DNA from: Chrysophaeum taylorii
Taxonomy: Eukaryota; Sar; Pelagophyceae; Pelagomonadales; Pelagomonadaceae
Length of the DNA: 64,000 bases
Assembly (NCBI GenBank): GCA_029834535.1
Contig: JAQMWT010000138.1
Span: forward strand, 62,001 to 126,000
Direction of reading: 5' to 3'
Shown here: one piece after another, positions 21,240-31,304 of the stretch
Layout of the letters: every line of letters begins with the position of its first letter
How positions within the stretch are numbered: the first letter of the stretch is position 1
Translations under genes and position numbers: made by a program
Notes under the pieces: model-generated
Seen by the model: only the letters and a program-made list of their open reading frames with translations
Told to the model about the DNA's origin: nothing
The model's database searches: none

Positions 21240-22560
21240 TTACGCAAGCTCAGAGAAAAAGTCTCCGACGTTCAGTGCGGCTGCGACGCGCGTGACTGTG
21301 GTCTCCTTGGTAATCGCGAATCCTGAAGATTCGAATATCAATATGCTGCTCGCTATGTTGTCTTCGCCGGGTGGTTTGCTGTTGATAGAGTTCCCTCGTT
21401 GTCGACCAGCAGTGGCACTGGAGACACGTCGTGGCAGCTGTAGTGGCCAACGATGAAAGACACGGACTCCATCCGAAAAGTGTGGAGCCACACAGCTTTC
21501 TTTATAAGCCGTGGGGACAGCGGCAATGACTTCCGCATGCGGTGTCGATTATGCTGTAAAGGTATGCTCCTTTTAGATGACCAAGGGGCGAGATAGCCGA
21601 AGACCTAGGACGAGATAGCCAAAGACCTAGACAGATATGCCTGTCGTAGATATAGGCGTTAACCCTGTGAGTCTGCGAAATCCGCATCACTAAAGGCGAC
21701 TGCACGTTTAGATGACAATCTCTTCAGCTCCGAGTACTTTTGTGCTAAGGATATGAAGGACCTCCCTCAGTGGACAAAGGTGCGCCATCGGCTCTGCAGA
21801 CTAGTTCATAGTTTGCGGCGTTTGTGTGCAAATACCACGACGTAGCTTTTAACCACACTATATGCCGGAATTCGGGAGCGTGCATGCCTTCACGGGTACG
21901 ATTCAGGATCGTGGTTATGTCAGGCCTGACGGTTATACTCAGGGAGATGAGAGAGAGCCGCATGTGGTCTGGTACGCGTTTGCGCGGCGGTATTTGTTTG
22001 TTTGCCGACGTCGAACTTGGTGAATAGTTCTCTTAATTAGAGTCCAGCCGACATGGTCAACACTCCTCTTCTTAAGTCATGGGCGCAGTTGAGTCCACGA
22101 AAAAAACTTGGCGAATTCTGCCTATTTATAAACAAACACCTTTTTTCGTGAAGAGCGTCTTTTGCCTACAGTATTGTCAGTACCTGTGATAAGCAAGTCA
22201 ACCATAAATGCTGAGATTGCACACGAATTGTTGGTGTCCGGATCGTAATGCGTGAATGAGGTGGCATCACTCCTCCAACAGGTGCAGTCTATTATTCGAG
22301 AGAAGAAGAAGTTGTCGTCAACAGTAGAGGTGTTTCGCAAAAAAAAGCGGGCGAGAACTGTAGCGCGCACAGTGCCCCTTTATCAGCGGGAAGGCTTCCA
22401 TCATGCCTTTGGGTTGAGTTGGTCTGAAATCAGAATCCATGACCTCTGACTTCACTCGTCGTATGTCTCGAGGCAGATCAACCCAGATAGGGCGATTGAC
22501 GAGGCTTGCGTACATCTGCATGATGTACTGGTAAAAAACCGTCGCGTGTAACGAGTGTTA
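21240..22560 (-). pseudogene. Copia retrotransposon fragment B (RT to RNase H end), frameshifted
   Basis: Reading the minus strand from 22560 down, Copia motifs occur in several frames: NRPIWVDLPRDIR, then THYDPDTNNSCAISAFMVDLLITG (the VDD site is altered to MVDL), then TVRPDITTILNRTREGMHAP near 21900, AFSDADFADSQG near 21690, KKAVWLHTF and VPLLVDNEGTLSTANHPA near 21400, and finally TRVAAALNVGDFFSELA ending near 21240. It is riddled with stops and frame changes, more decayed than fragment A. No LTR is identified. Confidence 0.7.
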
Positions 22561-23541
22561 TCAATCAGTGTGCGACCTGATGCTATCATTTTCAAAGTGA
22601 AATAGATTAAAGAGTAGAAGTCGAGTCCTACGCGTTGCCAAGAACCCGTCTTAAAGTGGCGGGATTTATTTAGGCGCGAGTGTTGTTAATTTGTCGACGG
22701 TCCGTACCGCGGCTAGAGCACACAAAAACAAAATGATTAGCAGAACAAGGTTATTACTGTAACAACAACAACAACAACAACCCAGAAGGAAGCAGTGAAG
22801 AATGTCGGAGAATGGAAAAACACTGGAACAGCGCCCAAGGCCGTGCTCAGGTGGAAGCGGTAGATGATGGCAACGCCAGTCTGGCACGATCGATGTGCGT
22901 CGAGACGTTGTTGGTATTTGTCCTTCTCTGCGTATACAAGGAGGGGAAGCTGGAATTACGGAGAGGGATCGATCGGAGCGCGAAATTTATTCATGCCGCT
23001 TGGGGGCACACCCAAGGACGACGGCCTATGATCGCCCGTCTCTTCAGAAGAAGCCACGCATCGCGGACGCGGGCGAGGCCATCGCGGACTTTTTTTTTTT
23101 TCTCGCGGATAAGATAAGCCGGCATGAGAGGGAGGCGGCAGCAAGTCGCGAGGGGACGACCCTGCGGGCACCAACGAGAGCTCGGTTGGGGATTTTTGAA
23201 GGTCGACTGCGGAGAGGGGGTCGGTGCTTGAAGGTTTTTTGCGGCGCGTAGGTTGGTTGTTTTTTTTTTTTTACAGGAGTGAGGTTGGCATTAAATAAAA
23301 GAAAGTTTCGAGGACACCACCGTTGGTGCGGAACCAGCGGTCGAGCAGAGTATCGTCGATTTGGCAGAGATGCAAGTTTCCGTCGCGGCGATAAAAGATA
23401 GAGAGAGAGAAAAGTCTCTATTACGTGTCAAAGGCGCAGAGGCTGGTTGCAAAAAAAAAAGAAGGATGCTACTAATAAAAGTGCAGATGCAAGGAGGTGT
23501 GAGTAGTATTCGGTCTGGCACGAGAAAAAAAAAAAAAGTCG
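22561..23541. other. region without recognised gene
   Basis: Contains an ACA microsatellite (about 22759-22783), T11-T12 runs near 23091 and 23260 and GGTCGACTGCGGAGAGGGGG near 23203, a relative of the box found beside the Helitron copies. The last 250 bases are probably 3' UTR of threonine dehydratase. No coding region is supported. Confidence 0.45.
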
Positions 23542-25500
23542 TCAAGCATCGGAGCTGAGAAACTGGCGATAGTTGGGATTGTGGGTTTCCTCGACGTAGC
23601 GGTAACCGAGGTTAGCGAGGAAGGCGTCGAGGACGTAGTCCGAAGGAACCTGGAGCGCAACGAGGACGCGGCCGAAATCATGTCCATAGTTTCTGTAGTG
23701 GAAGAGGGAGCAGTTGATGTCGGTCGAGGCAGCGTCCAACGAGCCGAGAAAGTTGTCGAGAGCTCCCGGCGCCTCGGGGAACTCGAATCTGAAGACGCGC
23801 TCGTTCTCGACGAAGGGCGCACGACCGCCAGCGAGGTGCCTGACGTGCGCCGAGACGAGCTCGTCGTTCGTTATGTCCCTAGGTTCGTAGCCGGCATCGG
23901 AGAGTCGCCTGAAGACAGACGCGTGACGAACGCGCGTCGAAAGAAAAACGTGCTTGAACCACTTGTTTGTCTGGGGCTGGAAGGCGAGGATGATGTCGGC
24001 CGGTCGGTCTTGTCGGTTGAAGCGATACGAGAATTCGGTCACGTTGCACGGGAATATCCGCGAGTAAAGCTCTCGGAACGCGCCCGGGCGTTCGGGAATG
24101 CGGAGCGAGAGACGGACTTCGGAGCGGTCGGCGCGCTCGCTCACGAACCGCAGGCGATCGAAGTCCATGTTCGCGCCCGAGGCGACGGCGACGAAGGTCG
24201 CAGCCGGATCGAGGTCGCCGAAGCTCTCGACGTGCTTTCGAAGCCCCGCGACGGCGAGCCTAGGCGGAAGGCCCGAAACGTTTTTTTTTTTCGGACGGAA
24301 AACTCACGCTCCCGCGGGTTCGAGGACGCAGCGCGCGTCCTGGAAGCTCGCCTTTATCGCCGCGCAGATCTCGTCGTTGTCGACGGTGACCATGCCGTCG
24401 ACCAGCTCGGAGGCGAGCCGGAACGTTTCCTCGCCCACGCGTCGGACGGCCGCGCCGTCCGCGAAGAGGCCGACGCGGTCGAGCGCGACGCGACGCCCGG
24501 CATTGAGGCTCGTCGTCATGCCGGCCGCATCGCTCGCCTCGACCCCGTACACCTTCACGTCGGGCCGTACCTGCTTGACGTAGGCCGCCACGCCCGCGAG
24601 CAGCCCCCCTCCGCCGACGCAGCAGAAGATACCGTCCAGCCTCCGCGCGGTCATTTGCCTCAGGATTTCGCACCCTATCGTGCCCTGGCCCGCGATCACC
24701 GCGGGATCGTCGAACGGGTGAATCAGCGTCAGCCCCTCCTCCCTCACGAGTCGCGCCGCCTCCGCCGCCGCCTATTATTACGAAGTGACCGGCGAGTCGC
24801 GACGCTTTTAAACTCGCGTCGTCGTACGCGTCTCCGTGCAGCCGAACGTCAACCTGCCACCGTCGATCGATCGATCGATCGATCAACACGAAGAGCCTAG
24901 CGACAATAAAAACTCCTCACGATGTCGCCGCCGTGCGATCGAACCTGCGACTCGTCTTCTCGACGAACGAGTAATTACTCGCCGCGTCGACTTTGATGCG
25001 GGGCGTGCCTCGCGGCATCACGATGACCGCTCGCGTCCCAAGATAACGACACGAGAGCGCAACTCCCTGAGCGTGATTGCCCGCCGAGCACGCAACTACC
25101 TGCTCGAGTGACGCGCGAACACCACAACAACGCGCACGCCCAGGCTTCGTTCCTCCGGACTCAACTGCGCGATCTTGTTGTACGCTCCGCGGATCTTGAA
25201 GCTGAAGACTGGCTGCATATCCTCGCGCTTGATGAGCACCTCGCAGCCCAGCCGCTCGGATAGCGCCTGCGCCGCGTCATCTTGGCATTGGAGACTGCGC
25301 GCACGCGAGCGGGCGTCAATGCCGTTTCGTGCGCAACCTGCGATGCGTCGTCGTTTGCTCTCCGTCGTCGCACACCCAAGCCAGCTCACGTCGTAGACGC
25401 GAAACGCGTTGAGAATTTCCCTGAGATACCAATCGTGGGCGCCGCCGACCGGCGCCCGCGCCGCGCTTGAAGAGAAGCGGTGACCCAAACTGAACAACAT
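23542..25500 (-). CDS. ilvA: biosynthetic threonine dehydratase (threonine deaminase), eight exons
   Basis: Converts L-threonine to 2-oxobutyrate with PLP, the first step of isoleucine synthesis, normally in plastids or mitochondria. Exons on the minus strand: 25390-25500, 25305-25337, 25138-25266, 24983-25099, 24921-24944, 24818-24853, 24308-24771, 23542-24259; about 543 residues. Motifs in order: [15 protein letters not shown] (PLP lysine), [63 protein letters not shown] (phosphate loop) and two ACT-like regulatory parts, including [11 protein letters not shown] and [18 protein letters not shown]. Feedback control by isoleucine is expected from the ACT parts. Introns 24945-24982 and 24772-24817 must be GC-AG (both GCGAGT). 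Three exons are only 24, 33 and 36 nt. A stop-free 51-nt stretch (GTTCAA...CTTCAG) in the last exon may be a further intron. The N-terminus [17 protein letters not shown] looks like an organelle transit peptide. Confidence 0.9.
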
Positions 25501-25875
25501 TGCGTCAATCTTCGATTGATAAACCTTACCCTCTTGATGAGGGGGTACTGTGGAAGAAGATGATGTAGTGGTGGTTGATGAGGGTAAGATTGATTACGAG
25601 GGGGTCGGAAAGAACCAAGTGCGAAAACTCCCAGCGACCTCGCGAGAAGAGCGTGAATGGACTGATAACGTCCTAAAGCCCCCTATTTTTTCTCGCCACA
25701 CAGCGGATGATGGAGGGCACGAACCGTCGTCGTCTAGTTGCGTGCCCTCTAGAGTCGTCGCAAGAAAATACGATAGCACCATCAATCAATCAATCAATCA
25801 ATCACCACGTGGCAAAACTTAAGAATAATCCGCCGCGCGCCCACACACGAAGACACGAACAAAATGGCGAAACTA
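25501..25875. other. intergenic, no gene recognised
   Basis: Between the threonine dehydratase start and the stop of the next minus-strand gene. It includes an ATCA microsatellite (about 25780-25804). No coding region is supported. Confidence 0.5.
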
Positions 25876-28080
25876 TCACCGAGTTGGAGCGGGAAGGGGG
25901 TCGTAGGGAGGCCGGTTTCCCGCGAGACGAGGTTCCGTGGGTGGCGGGCACGGGATTTGCGGCGCGGGAGCGTACGTTGCTGGCGGCTTGCGACTGGCGT
26001 GGGCGTGCCACGCGTGGAGGAGGTCAATTTCGGTTTGTGGTCGTGCGGGTAGTGGCTGTCGGGAGGATGGAGGCGCGAAGTGGTGATGGGGATGTTCAAA
26101 ATGATAAGGAGGGGGCGGTCCATAACCAGAATGCGGGTGACGCGGCGGTATCGCGTAACCAGGGTGCCCGCGGTGTGGCGGTAGCGCACAACGGGGGTGT
26201 TCAGGGCGCGGCGGTATCCCGCAATGCAGGTGTCGTGTTGGTGGTATCGCGCAATGATGGGGCTGTTCGCTACGTGGTAAAGAGATCGCGCGACGGGGCT
26301 GCTCGCGTCGCGGAAGAGGTATAACGCGATCGCGATGCTCGGTGCGCGGTGGTATTGAGCAACGGGGCTGTTGCTCGCAGGAAATCGGGACGCGGCGGGC
26401 GGCGGCGCGACGGTCAGAAGCATGATGCGCAGTGGTACCGGTCGTGCGACGGTGCAATACGCTGCCGGCCTCTCCGCGAGGAGGCAAACCGGCGTCGACG
26501 AAGACGAAGGGCTCGAGGTGCGAGCCCATGCAGCCAGCGCAGAGCTTGACACTGTGCTTGTTGACGACGCAGCGATCAAGGAAATAATATGCACGACCGT
26601 CTGCGAAGAAGGCGGCGCTGGCCCCGGCGAGGTCTTCTTTACAGCTGCGACACCGGTGGCCGGCGACGTCGGCTGTGAGGGGTCGCTCCTCGAACCACGC
26701 GGTCTCGCTGTCTGAGGAGAAGAAGGGCATGCGGTGCTGTCGGGCGTAGACCGCGAGGTTCAAGCGACGCAGGGCGGCCGAACGACGCGCCTGGTCGGGA
26801 ATCACGACGCGGCCGCGTCGTGCGACCGCGGGCTTGGACCAGGCCTCGCGGGCCGCGGCGTATTTCGAGCCGTCGCCGTCGGTGAAGACGAACGCGCGCG
26901 CGGGCTCGAGCCACAACGGGTTGAGACACGCGCGTCGAAGCCGACAGGCCAAAAAGAGATCGCGCGACCGGAAGCCCACGCGAAAGGTGCGGCAGGTCGC
27001 CGAGGCCGCGAGGGCCGAGCGTCCGGGGCCGAGGTAGACGGCGGCGCGGACGAGGCAATCCTCGGCAGCGCGGGCGAACTCGCCGTCGTCGCCGTTCCCG
27101 CGCTGTCGCTTGCACCTCGCACTGGGCGGCAGACCCCAGGGGAAGGACAGCGCGTTGTTTTTTCGGGAACAGTGCCAGTCCTGCGCATCGCAGAGTATCC
27201 GCGCGATGGCCAGAGCTCGACGCCGCGCGTCGCAGTCGCCTTTCGAGTTCGCGACGTCGATGGCCGCCTCGGCAGGCGTCGGCTCGCGCAGCGCAAAGTT
27301 TGGGGGAGACGGGAGCGAGAAATCATAGGGCTCGCGCGTGGAACGCAGGGCGGCAGCTGCACCCACGGCGGCGCGCGCCTCTCCGCACATGGCGACGACA
27401 GCCTCGACGTTGAGAGAGACGGCCGCGTCGAAGACCGCCGACGAGTCGGGGCCGAGCGCGACGGCCGCTCCACTCCGAATCAAATCCGCGACGAACGAGA
27501 CTGGAAACATGGGATCGGCCGCGACAACGCGCAGGGCGGCGTGCTTGCCGGCCACGGAGCTGCTCTCGACCAACGTCGGCACGCTCGGAGATCGAGCTTT
27601 CGCGGCTTGGACGAGCGCCGCGTCTGCCGCCTCGCGGTCCTGGAAGCTCTCGAGCAGAAACTCGAGAGTCTCGAGATCCCCTTCGAGCGCCACGCGGCAC
27701 GTTGCCTGCCGCACGCACGATCGATCCACGCACTCGGGCCCGACCGTCGCGACGAGATATCGCGCCACCTCGTACTGCCCGTGATCGAGCGCCACGCTCA
27801 GAGGCCTTCGTCGCCAGCCCGTCCATCCGTTCCCCGCGAGGTCATCCTTCCCGTACAGCTTTGTCTTCTCGAGATCCCCGGCCTTGACCACCTCTGACAG
27901 CGTCTGCGCCGCCTGCAGCCGCACGACGTTCGCCTCCTGGTGCACCTGGCACCTCGAATGGTAGATCGCGGCGCGCGCACACACCGTCCGCCCTGCCGAG
28001 TAGCTGCACAGTTCGAACCCTCGAGGCCGCCCCGCTATTATTGGATGGCTCGGCGGCCTTTCGTGAGAGCATGTGTTCAT
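25876..28080 (-). CDS. ankyrin-like protein with zinc-type Cys cluster and His/Pro-rich repeat tail
   Basis: Predicted 734 residues, not assigned to a known family. Residues about 60-180 look like ankyrin repeats (RRPLSVALDHGQYEVARYLV, ALEGDLETLEFLLESF). Around residue 350-400 a helical LGPGRSALAASATCRTFRVG part resembles an F-box-type helix pair. Near residue 500 there is a zinc-like pattern (HRCRSCKEDL ... CVVNKHSVKLCAGCM). From about 555 the tail is low complexity, with degenerate 11-13-residue repeats such as IPPRPEHPRCALPPHRGHPG and many His and Pro. The ATG at 28078-28080 is the first in frame. A possible role in protein-protein contacts or ubiquitin pathways is only inferred. Composition of the tail differs strongly from the GC-rich globular part, yet the frame stays open. 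Confidence 0.65.
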   Translation of the reverse strand: MNTCSHERPPSHPIIAGRPRGFELCSYSAGRTVCARAAIYHSRCQVHQEANVVRLQAAQTLSEVVKAGDLEKTKLYGKDDLAGNGWTGWRRRPLSVALDHGQYEVARYLVATVGPECVDRSCVRQATCRVALEGDLETLEFLLESFQDREAADAALVQAAKARSPSVPTLVESSSVAGKHAALRVVAADPMFPVSFVADLIRSGAAVALGPDSSAVFDAAVSLNVEAVVAMCGEARAAVGAAAALRSTREPYDFSLPSPPNFALREPTPAEAAIDVANSKGDCDARRRALAIARILCDAQDWHCSRKNNALSFPWGLPPSARCKRQRGNGDDGEFARAAEDCLVRAAVYLGPGRSALAASATCRTFRVGFRSRDLFLACRLRRACLNPLWLEPARAFVFTDGDGSKYAAAREAWSKPAVARRGRVVIPDQARRSAALRRLNLAVYARQHRMPFFSSDSETAWFEERPLTADVAGHRCRSCKEDLAGASAAFFADGRAYYFLDRCVVNKHSVKLCAGCMGSHLEPFVFVDAGLPPRGEAGSVLHRRTTGTTAHHASDRRAAARRVPISCEQQPRCSIPPRTEHRDRVIPLPRREQPRRAISLPRSEQPHHCAIPPTRHLHCGIPPRPEHPRCALPPHRGHPGYAIPPRHPHSGYGPPPPYHFEHPHHHFAPPSSRQPLPARPQTEIDLLHAWHAHASRKPPATYAPAPQIPCPPPTEPRLAGNRPPYDPLPAPTR

Positions 28081-28207
28081 AACAACAGCTCAGTTGGGAC
28101 GTCAATATATAGGTGAACCTGAGGTAAACCTTTGCCACCACCCTTCGTCCATTATTGTGAGCACTAAATAAGTCCAACCCGACACCCTGCTTCGATCACC
28201 GCACCTT

Positions 28208-28240
28208 CGCTAACCTTTGAGTTTACTCCTAAACCCTAGA
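28208..28240 (-). repeat. dispersed repeat family, copy c (inverted fragment)
   Basis: GCTAACCTTTGAGTTTACTC followed by CTAAACCC is the reverse complement of the start of copies b and g. Related but diverged pieces follow up to about 28460. Confidence 0.7.
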
Positions 28241-28925
28241 GGTTCGCACGCCCCATCCTGTCTGGGGCTGGACTCGCCTGCCTGGACACGCCTGTTCGTC
28301 CGCTTGCACCTCCACAGACATTCGTCGTCTTGGGCGCCATCGTGCCGTAAGGAGCTCTCGCTCACTCGCCTACTCGCCCCGCCTTCCTTTGCTCTCGAAT
28401 CTCTGATTGACCAACCTGAGCTGCCCCCCTTCCACGCCCGCTCCGCCTTTAACCTTAGAATCTTTACTACTAATCGACAGATGTTTGTCTGTCTGTCTGT
28501 TTGTTTGTTTGTTTGTTTGTTTGTCTTTAAAGGTCGACTGCTAAGAGGAGTGTGTGGCTGTGGGGCACGAAGGATGTGGGTGGTTTCGTGGGGTAGGAGG
28601 GATGTGCCTGACGGGCGGAGATAAGTATGCGGGACCTAGTCGGGGTCATCGCCGAGTCGTGGGGCAGGCGAAGAGAGGACGGGCCCCGCCCGGAGGTCGT
28701 ACGCATGCTGCCGCCGGACGTATGTGCGACGAAGCGTGACGTCCTGCTGGGAGCGGGCGGCCTGGGTGGGGCTCCCCGAGGCGGCGACATGGGTGAGGGC
28801 GGTGAGGGCGCAGCGAGCCCGGCCTAACGCGTTGGCGATCCCCCACTCACGGTAGATGCGGCGAGTTTGGGCCGCCTGTGCCCCCCGATTCAGGGTAAGG
28901 ATGAGGTACACGCACGAGGCAGACA

Positions 28926-29490
28926 GTGATCCTCCAAGCCGTCTACGGCGACCTCGCAGACTGTTTCCACGACCCGCGACGGCTCTTTCAGCGCGCCATT
29001 CTCACGCCCCGTCGAAACGATGTTGTCGATGCTGACAACGCGCGCATGACCGCGGCCTTTTTTTCCCGGAGACGAGGCGTCGGAGTTCTTTTCGGCCGAC
29101 TAGGTTGGGTCGGAAGACGACGCCTCGCTCTTTACAGTCGAGTTTTCAACTCCCTGACAACCAACGGCATGCTGAATTTGATCGCGAGCTTAAAGTCTTC
29201 GCAACCTCGACCCGTCGCACGGCCACTGCAACGGTACCAGATACATGATCGATCGTGTCGTTGTCACCGAGGCTCCTCCAACCTGTATCCCTTAAGGCCC
29301 GCCTACGCCAAACGATCAACAAGAGCCAGGGCCAGACACCCCGCGAGGTCGGCGTCCTCTTGCCCAAGCCCGTCTTCTGCCACGTCCAGCTCTACGTGGC
29401 TCTCTGTCGATCAGCAACCCCGAGGATATCCTCTTCTGGGTCGACGACTCCACCCTACCCCACATTTGCTGCGCAATACCGATAAGCCCC
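28926..29490 (+). pseudogene. Helitron helicase C-terminal fragment, copy 2
   Basis: Same broken motifs as at 7624-8188: RAILTPRRNDVVDADN, FNSLTTNGM, LRNLDPSHGHCNGTRYMID and QTINKSQGQTPREVGVLLPK, each needing a different frame. A few substitutions separate it from copy 1 (for example TAC for CAC near 28944). Confidence 0.8.
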
Positions 29491-29514
29491 CTCCCGGCGT
29501 CTACACGCGCACTG

Positions 29515-29860
29515 TAGGTGAACTTACTGGGACCAGGTGAACTTACTGGAACCAGGTGAACTTACTGGGGTTAGAGATTGGAACTAGGTGAACTTTGTGA
29601 CCAGATGAACTTCCTGGGACCAAGGGAACTATCTGGGGGTTTTAGAGTAAACTCAAAGGATAGCGGCGTGTGCGGATCGAAGCAGCTTAGATTGGCGGGG
29701 GTGACGGCGACGAGTTCGAAGGAGAGTGGGTGAGTGATGTGAGCACGTGTGGGTTTACGCCGAATTTACTGGGGTTAGAGATTGGGACTAGGTGAACTTA
29801 ACGGGACCAGGTGAACTTACTGGGGTTAGAGATTGGGACTAGGTGAACTTACTGGCCTTC
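29515..29860 (+). repeat. tandem array of GTGAACTTACT units, copy 2
   Basis: Direct repeats of ACCAGGTGAACTTACTGGG with interspersed TTAGAGATTGGGACTAGGTG. A dispersed repeat copy (29640-29745) sits inside, as in the first array. Confidence 0.8.
29640..29745 (+). repeat. dispersed repeat family, copy d
   Basis: AGAGTAAACTCAAAGGATAG, GATCGAAGCAGCTTAGATTG and GCGGGGGTGACGGCGACGAG in order. Confidence 0.75.
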
Positions 29861-29871
29861 ACTTGTTTACT

Positions 29872-29962
29872 CTTAAATCCGACACCCGCCAATCTGAGCT
29901 GCTTTTATCAGCGCCCGCTCTGCCCTTTCACCGTTGAGTTTACTCCTAAACCCGACACCCAA
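29872..29962 (-). repeat. dispersed repeat family, copy e (inverted)
   Basis: CGCCAATCTGAGCTGCTTTT and GTTGAGTTTACTCCTAAACC are reverse complements of the CAGCTTAGATTGGCG and TTTAGGAGTAAACTC blocks. It lies head to head with copy d. Confidence 0.7.
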
Positions 29963-31075
29963 TGCTTCTCACTGAGTGCCGAGATTCTTCTCCAATCCCT
30001 CACCCCGCTCTGCTCTCGCCTTGCTCATCGCCATCTGGCCCTCTACTCTGATCTACCCTCTTTTCCACACCCGCTCCGCCCTTAACCTCTAAGTCCCCCC
30101 AATCCGACACGGTCCCTTTCGAATTCGACGTTTTCGAGATCTCGAGCGACGGAGTCGACCACTCCGCGAGATTCCAGAGTTCGAGTTCCCTGAGTTCCCT
30201 CGTCAAATGCGATCCACCACGCAAGATGAAACCCCTCGATAATTCTTAAGTCGGCCTCGCCTCGAGTACATGGCCTGCTAGCAAGACGACAGCGCCCTAC
30301 AATTAAGAACAACGAAAACCTGAGCGCGAGCCACGTGGGGGAAAGCCGCGCAGTCGTAACGGCGGCTCCGGATTAGCACACACGCTCATACACACATTCA
30401 CGCGCGCGCACAGACGCACATACCAGGTCCTACACTAACACACAAACACACGGGAGCCAGAGTTCTGATAACGACGTCGCAACTGCTAAAATACACAAGC
30501 AGCTGCAACACATACCCCGCCCTTCCGAAGCCCAAATGGCATCGCTCAGCTGACGGAGAACGACTAAGTAACTGTTAATCTAACTAACTAGCGAAGGCCA
30601 GCCCAATGCATGGGGCGTAGGCTAATCCCAGCGCTGTGGCGCGTGGGATCAGAGTCACTGGGCGTTCATACGAGGGGGAAGAAATAAGGATTGATGGCGA
30701 GTTGGTGGTTTGTAGTCAGTTGTCACGGTCTTGAGAAAGGGAGTACATCGTCTTCGTTGGTATGTGGAATATGCGAAGTGCCTTATTGAGAACTATTTTC
30801 GCCTCGTTTTTGAGTTGGAGACCCCGGCTCTACGTGAACTATCTTCGGCTCGTTTCTGAGACCCGCGGACGTTCTGGCTTACGATAAATTTCGTCGTCAA
30901 CTTCCTTCTGCGCCCCCCGAGCATACTCCGTCCCGCTGCAAACTTTCCGGCTGTCCACCAGCTCGTTCGGGAGGCGAACAGGTGCCAACGTACGCCGGGA
31001 GGACCGATGCCCTCGCAAGGCGCGGGTTCAGAAAGCACGGTACACCATCGTGGCAATATAAGAGTGCGTAACCAG
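29963..31075. other. 1.1-kb region without recognised gene
   Basis: Holds CA-rich simple sequence near 30375-30450 and two similar TTTTCGCCTCGTTTTTGAG / CTTCGGCTCGTTTCTGAG segments (near 30797 and 30844). Short frames on the minus strand show no domain. Probably transposon debris. Confidence 0.45.
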
Positions 31076-31135
31076 GGTTTAGGAGCAAACTCAAAGGTTG
31101 AGGCTCGAGTGGGCGCTCATAAAAGCAGGTCAGAT
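31076..31135 (+). repeat. dispersed repeat family, copy f
   Basis: GGGTTTAGGAGCAAACTCAA, AGGTTGAGGC, GCTCATAAAAGCAGGTCAGA and TTGGGGG: a diverged copy. Confidence 0.65.
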
Positions 31136-31304
31136 TGGGGGTCGATCAGAGTTTACGGAGAACTACCGTCTTTGTATTTTGTCCTTCGCTGACCTTCGTG
31201 CCAGCTTCGGGTCGGATCTTTTCGGCGGAAGGGATGAGCATGGCGTGAAGTGACTTTTCTGCGAAGTTTGACAAGACTACTGCGGTGCCAGCAGGCCTGT
31301 CATA

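Larger units (their letters stand above)
28465..29865 (+). mobile_element. decayed Helitron-derived repeat, copy 2
   Basis: Near-identical to 7346-8641. It starts with TACTACTAATCGACAG, a TCTG/TTTG microsatellite (28482-28524) and TTTAAAGGTCGACTGCTAAG, then has about 200 bases absent from copy 1 (around 28686-28886), the helicase remnant and the GTGAACTTACT tandem array. The helicase open frame has the same length (615 nt) and the same distance (329 nt) to the next frame as in copy 1, so the two share their disabling mutations. Confidence 0.75.

Noticed and set aside
28010-28025. tRNA B-box-like AGTTCGAACCC
   Set aside because: No matching A-box or cloverleaf around it; it lies in the coding region of the ankyrin-like gene.
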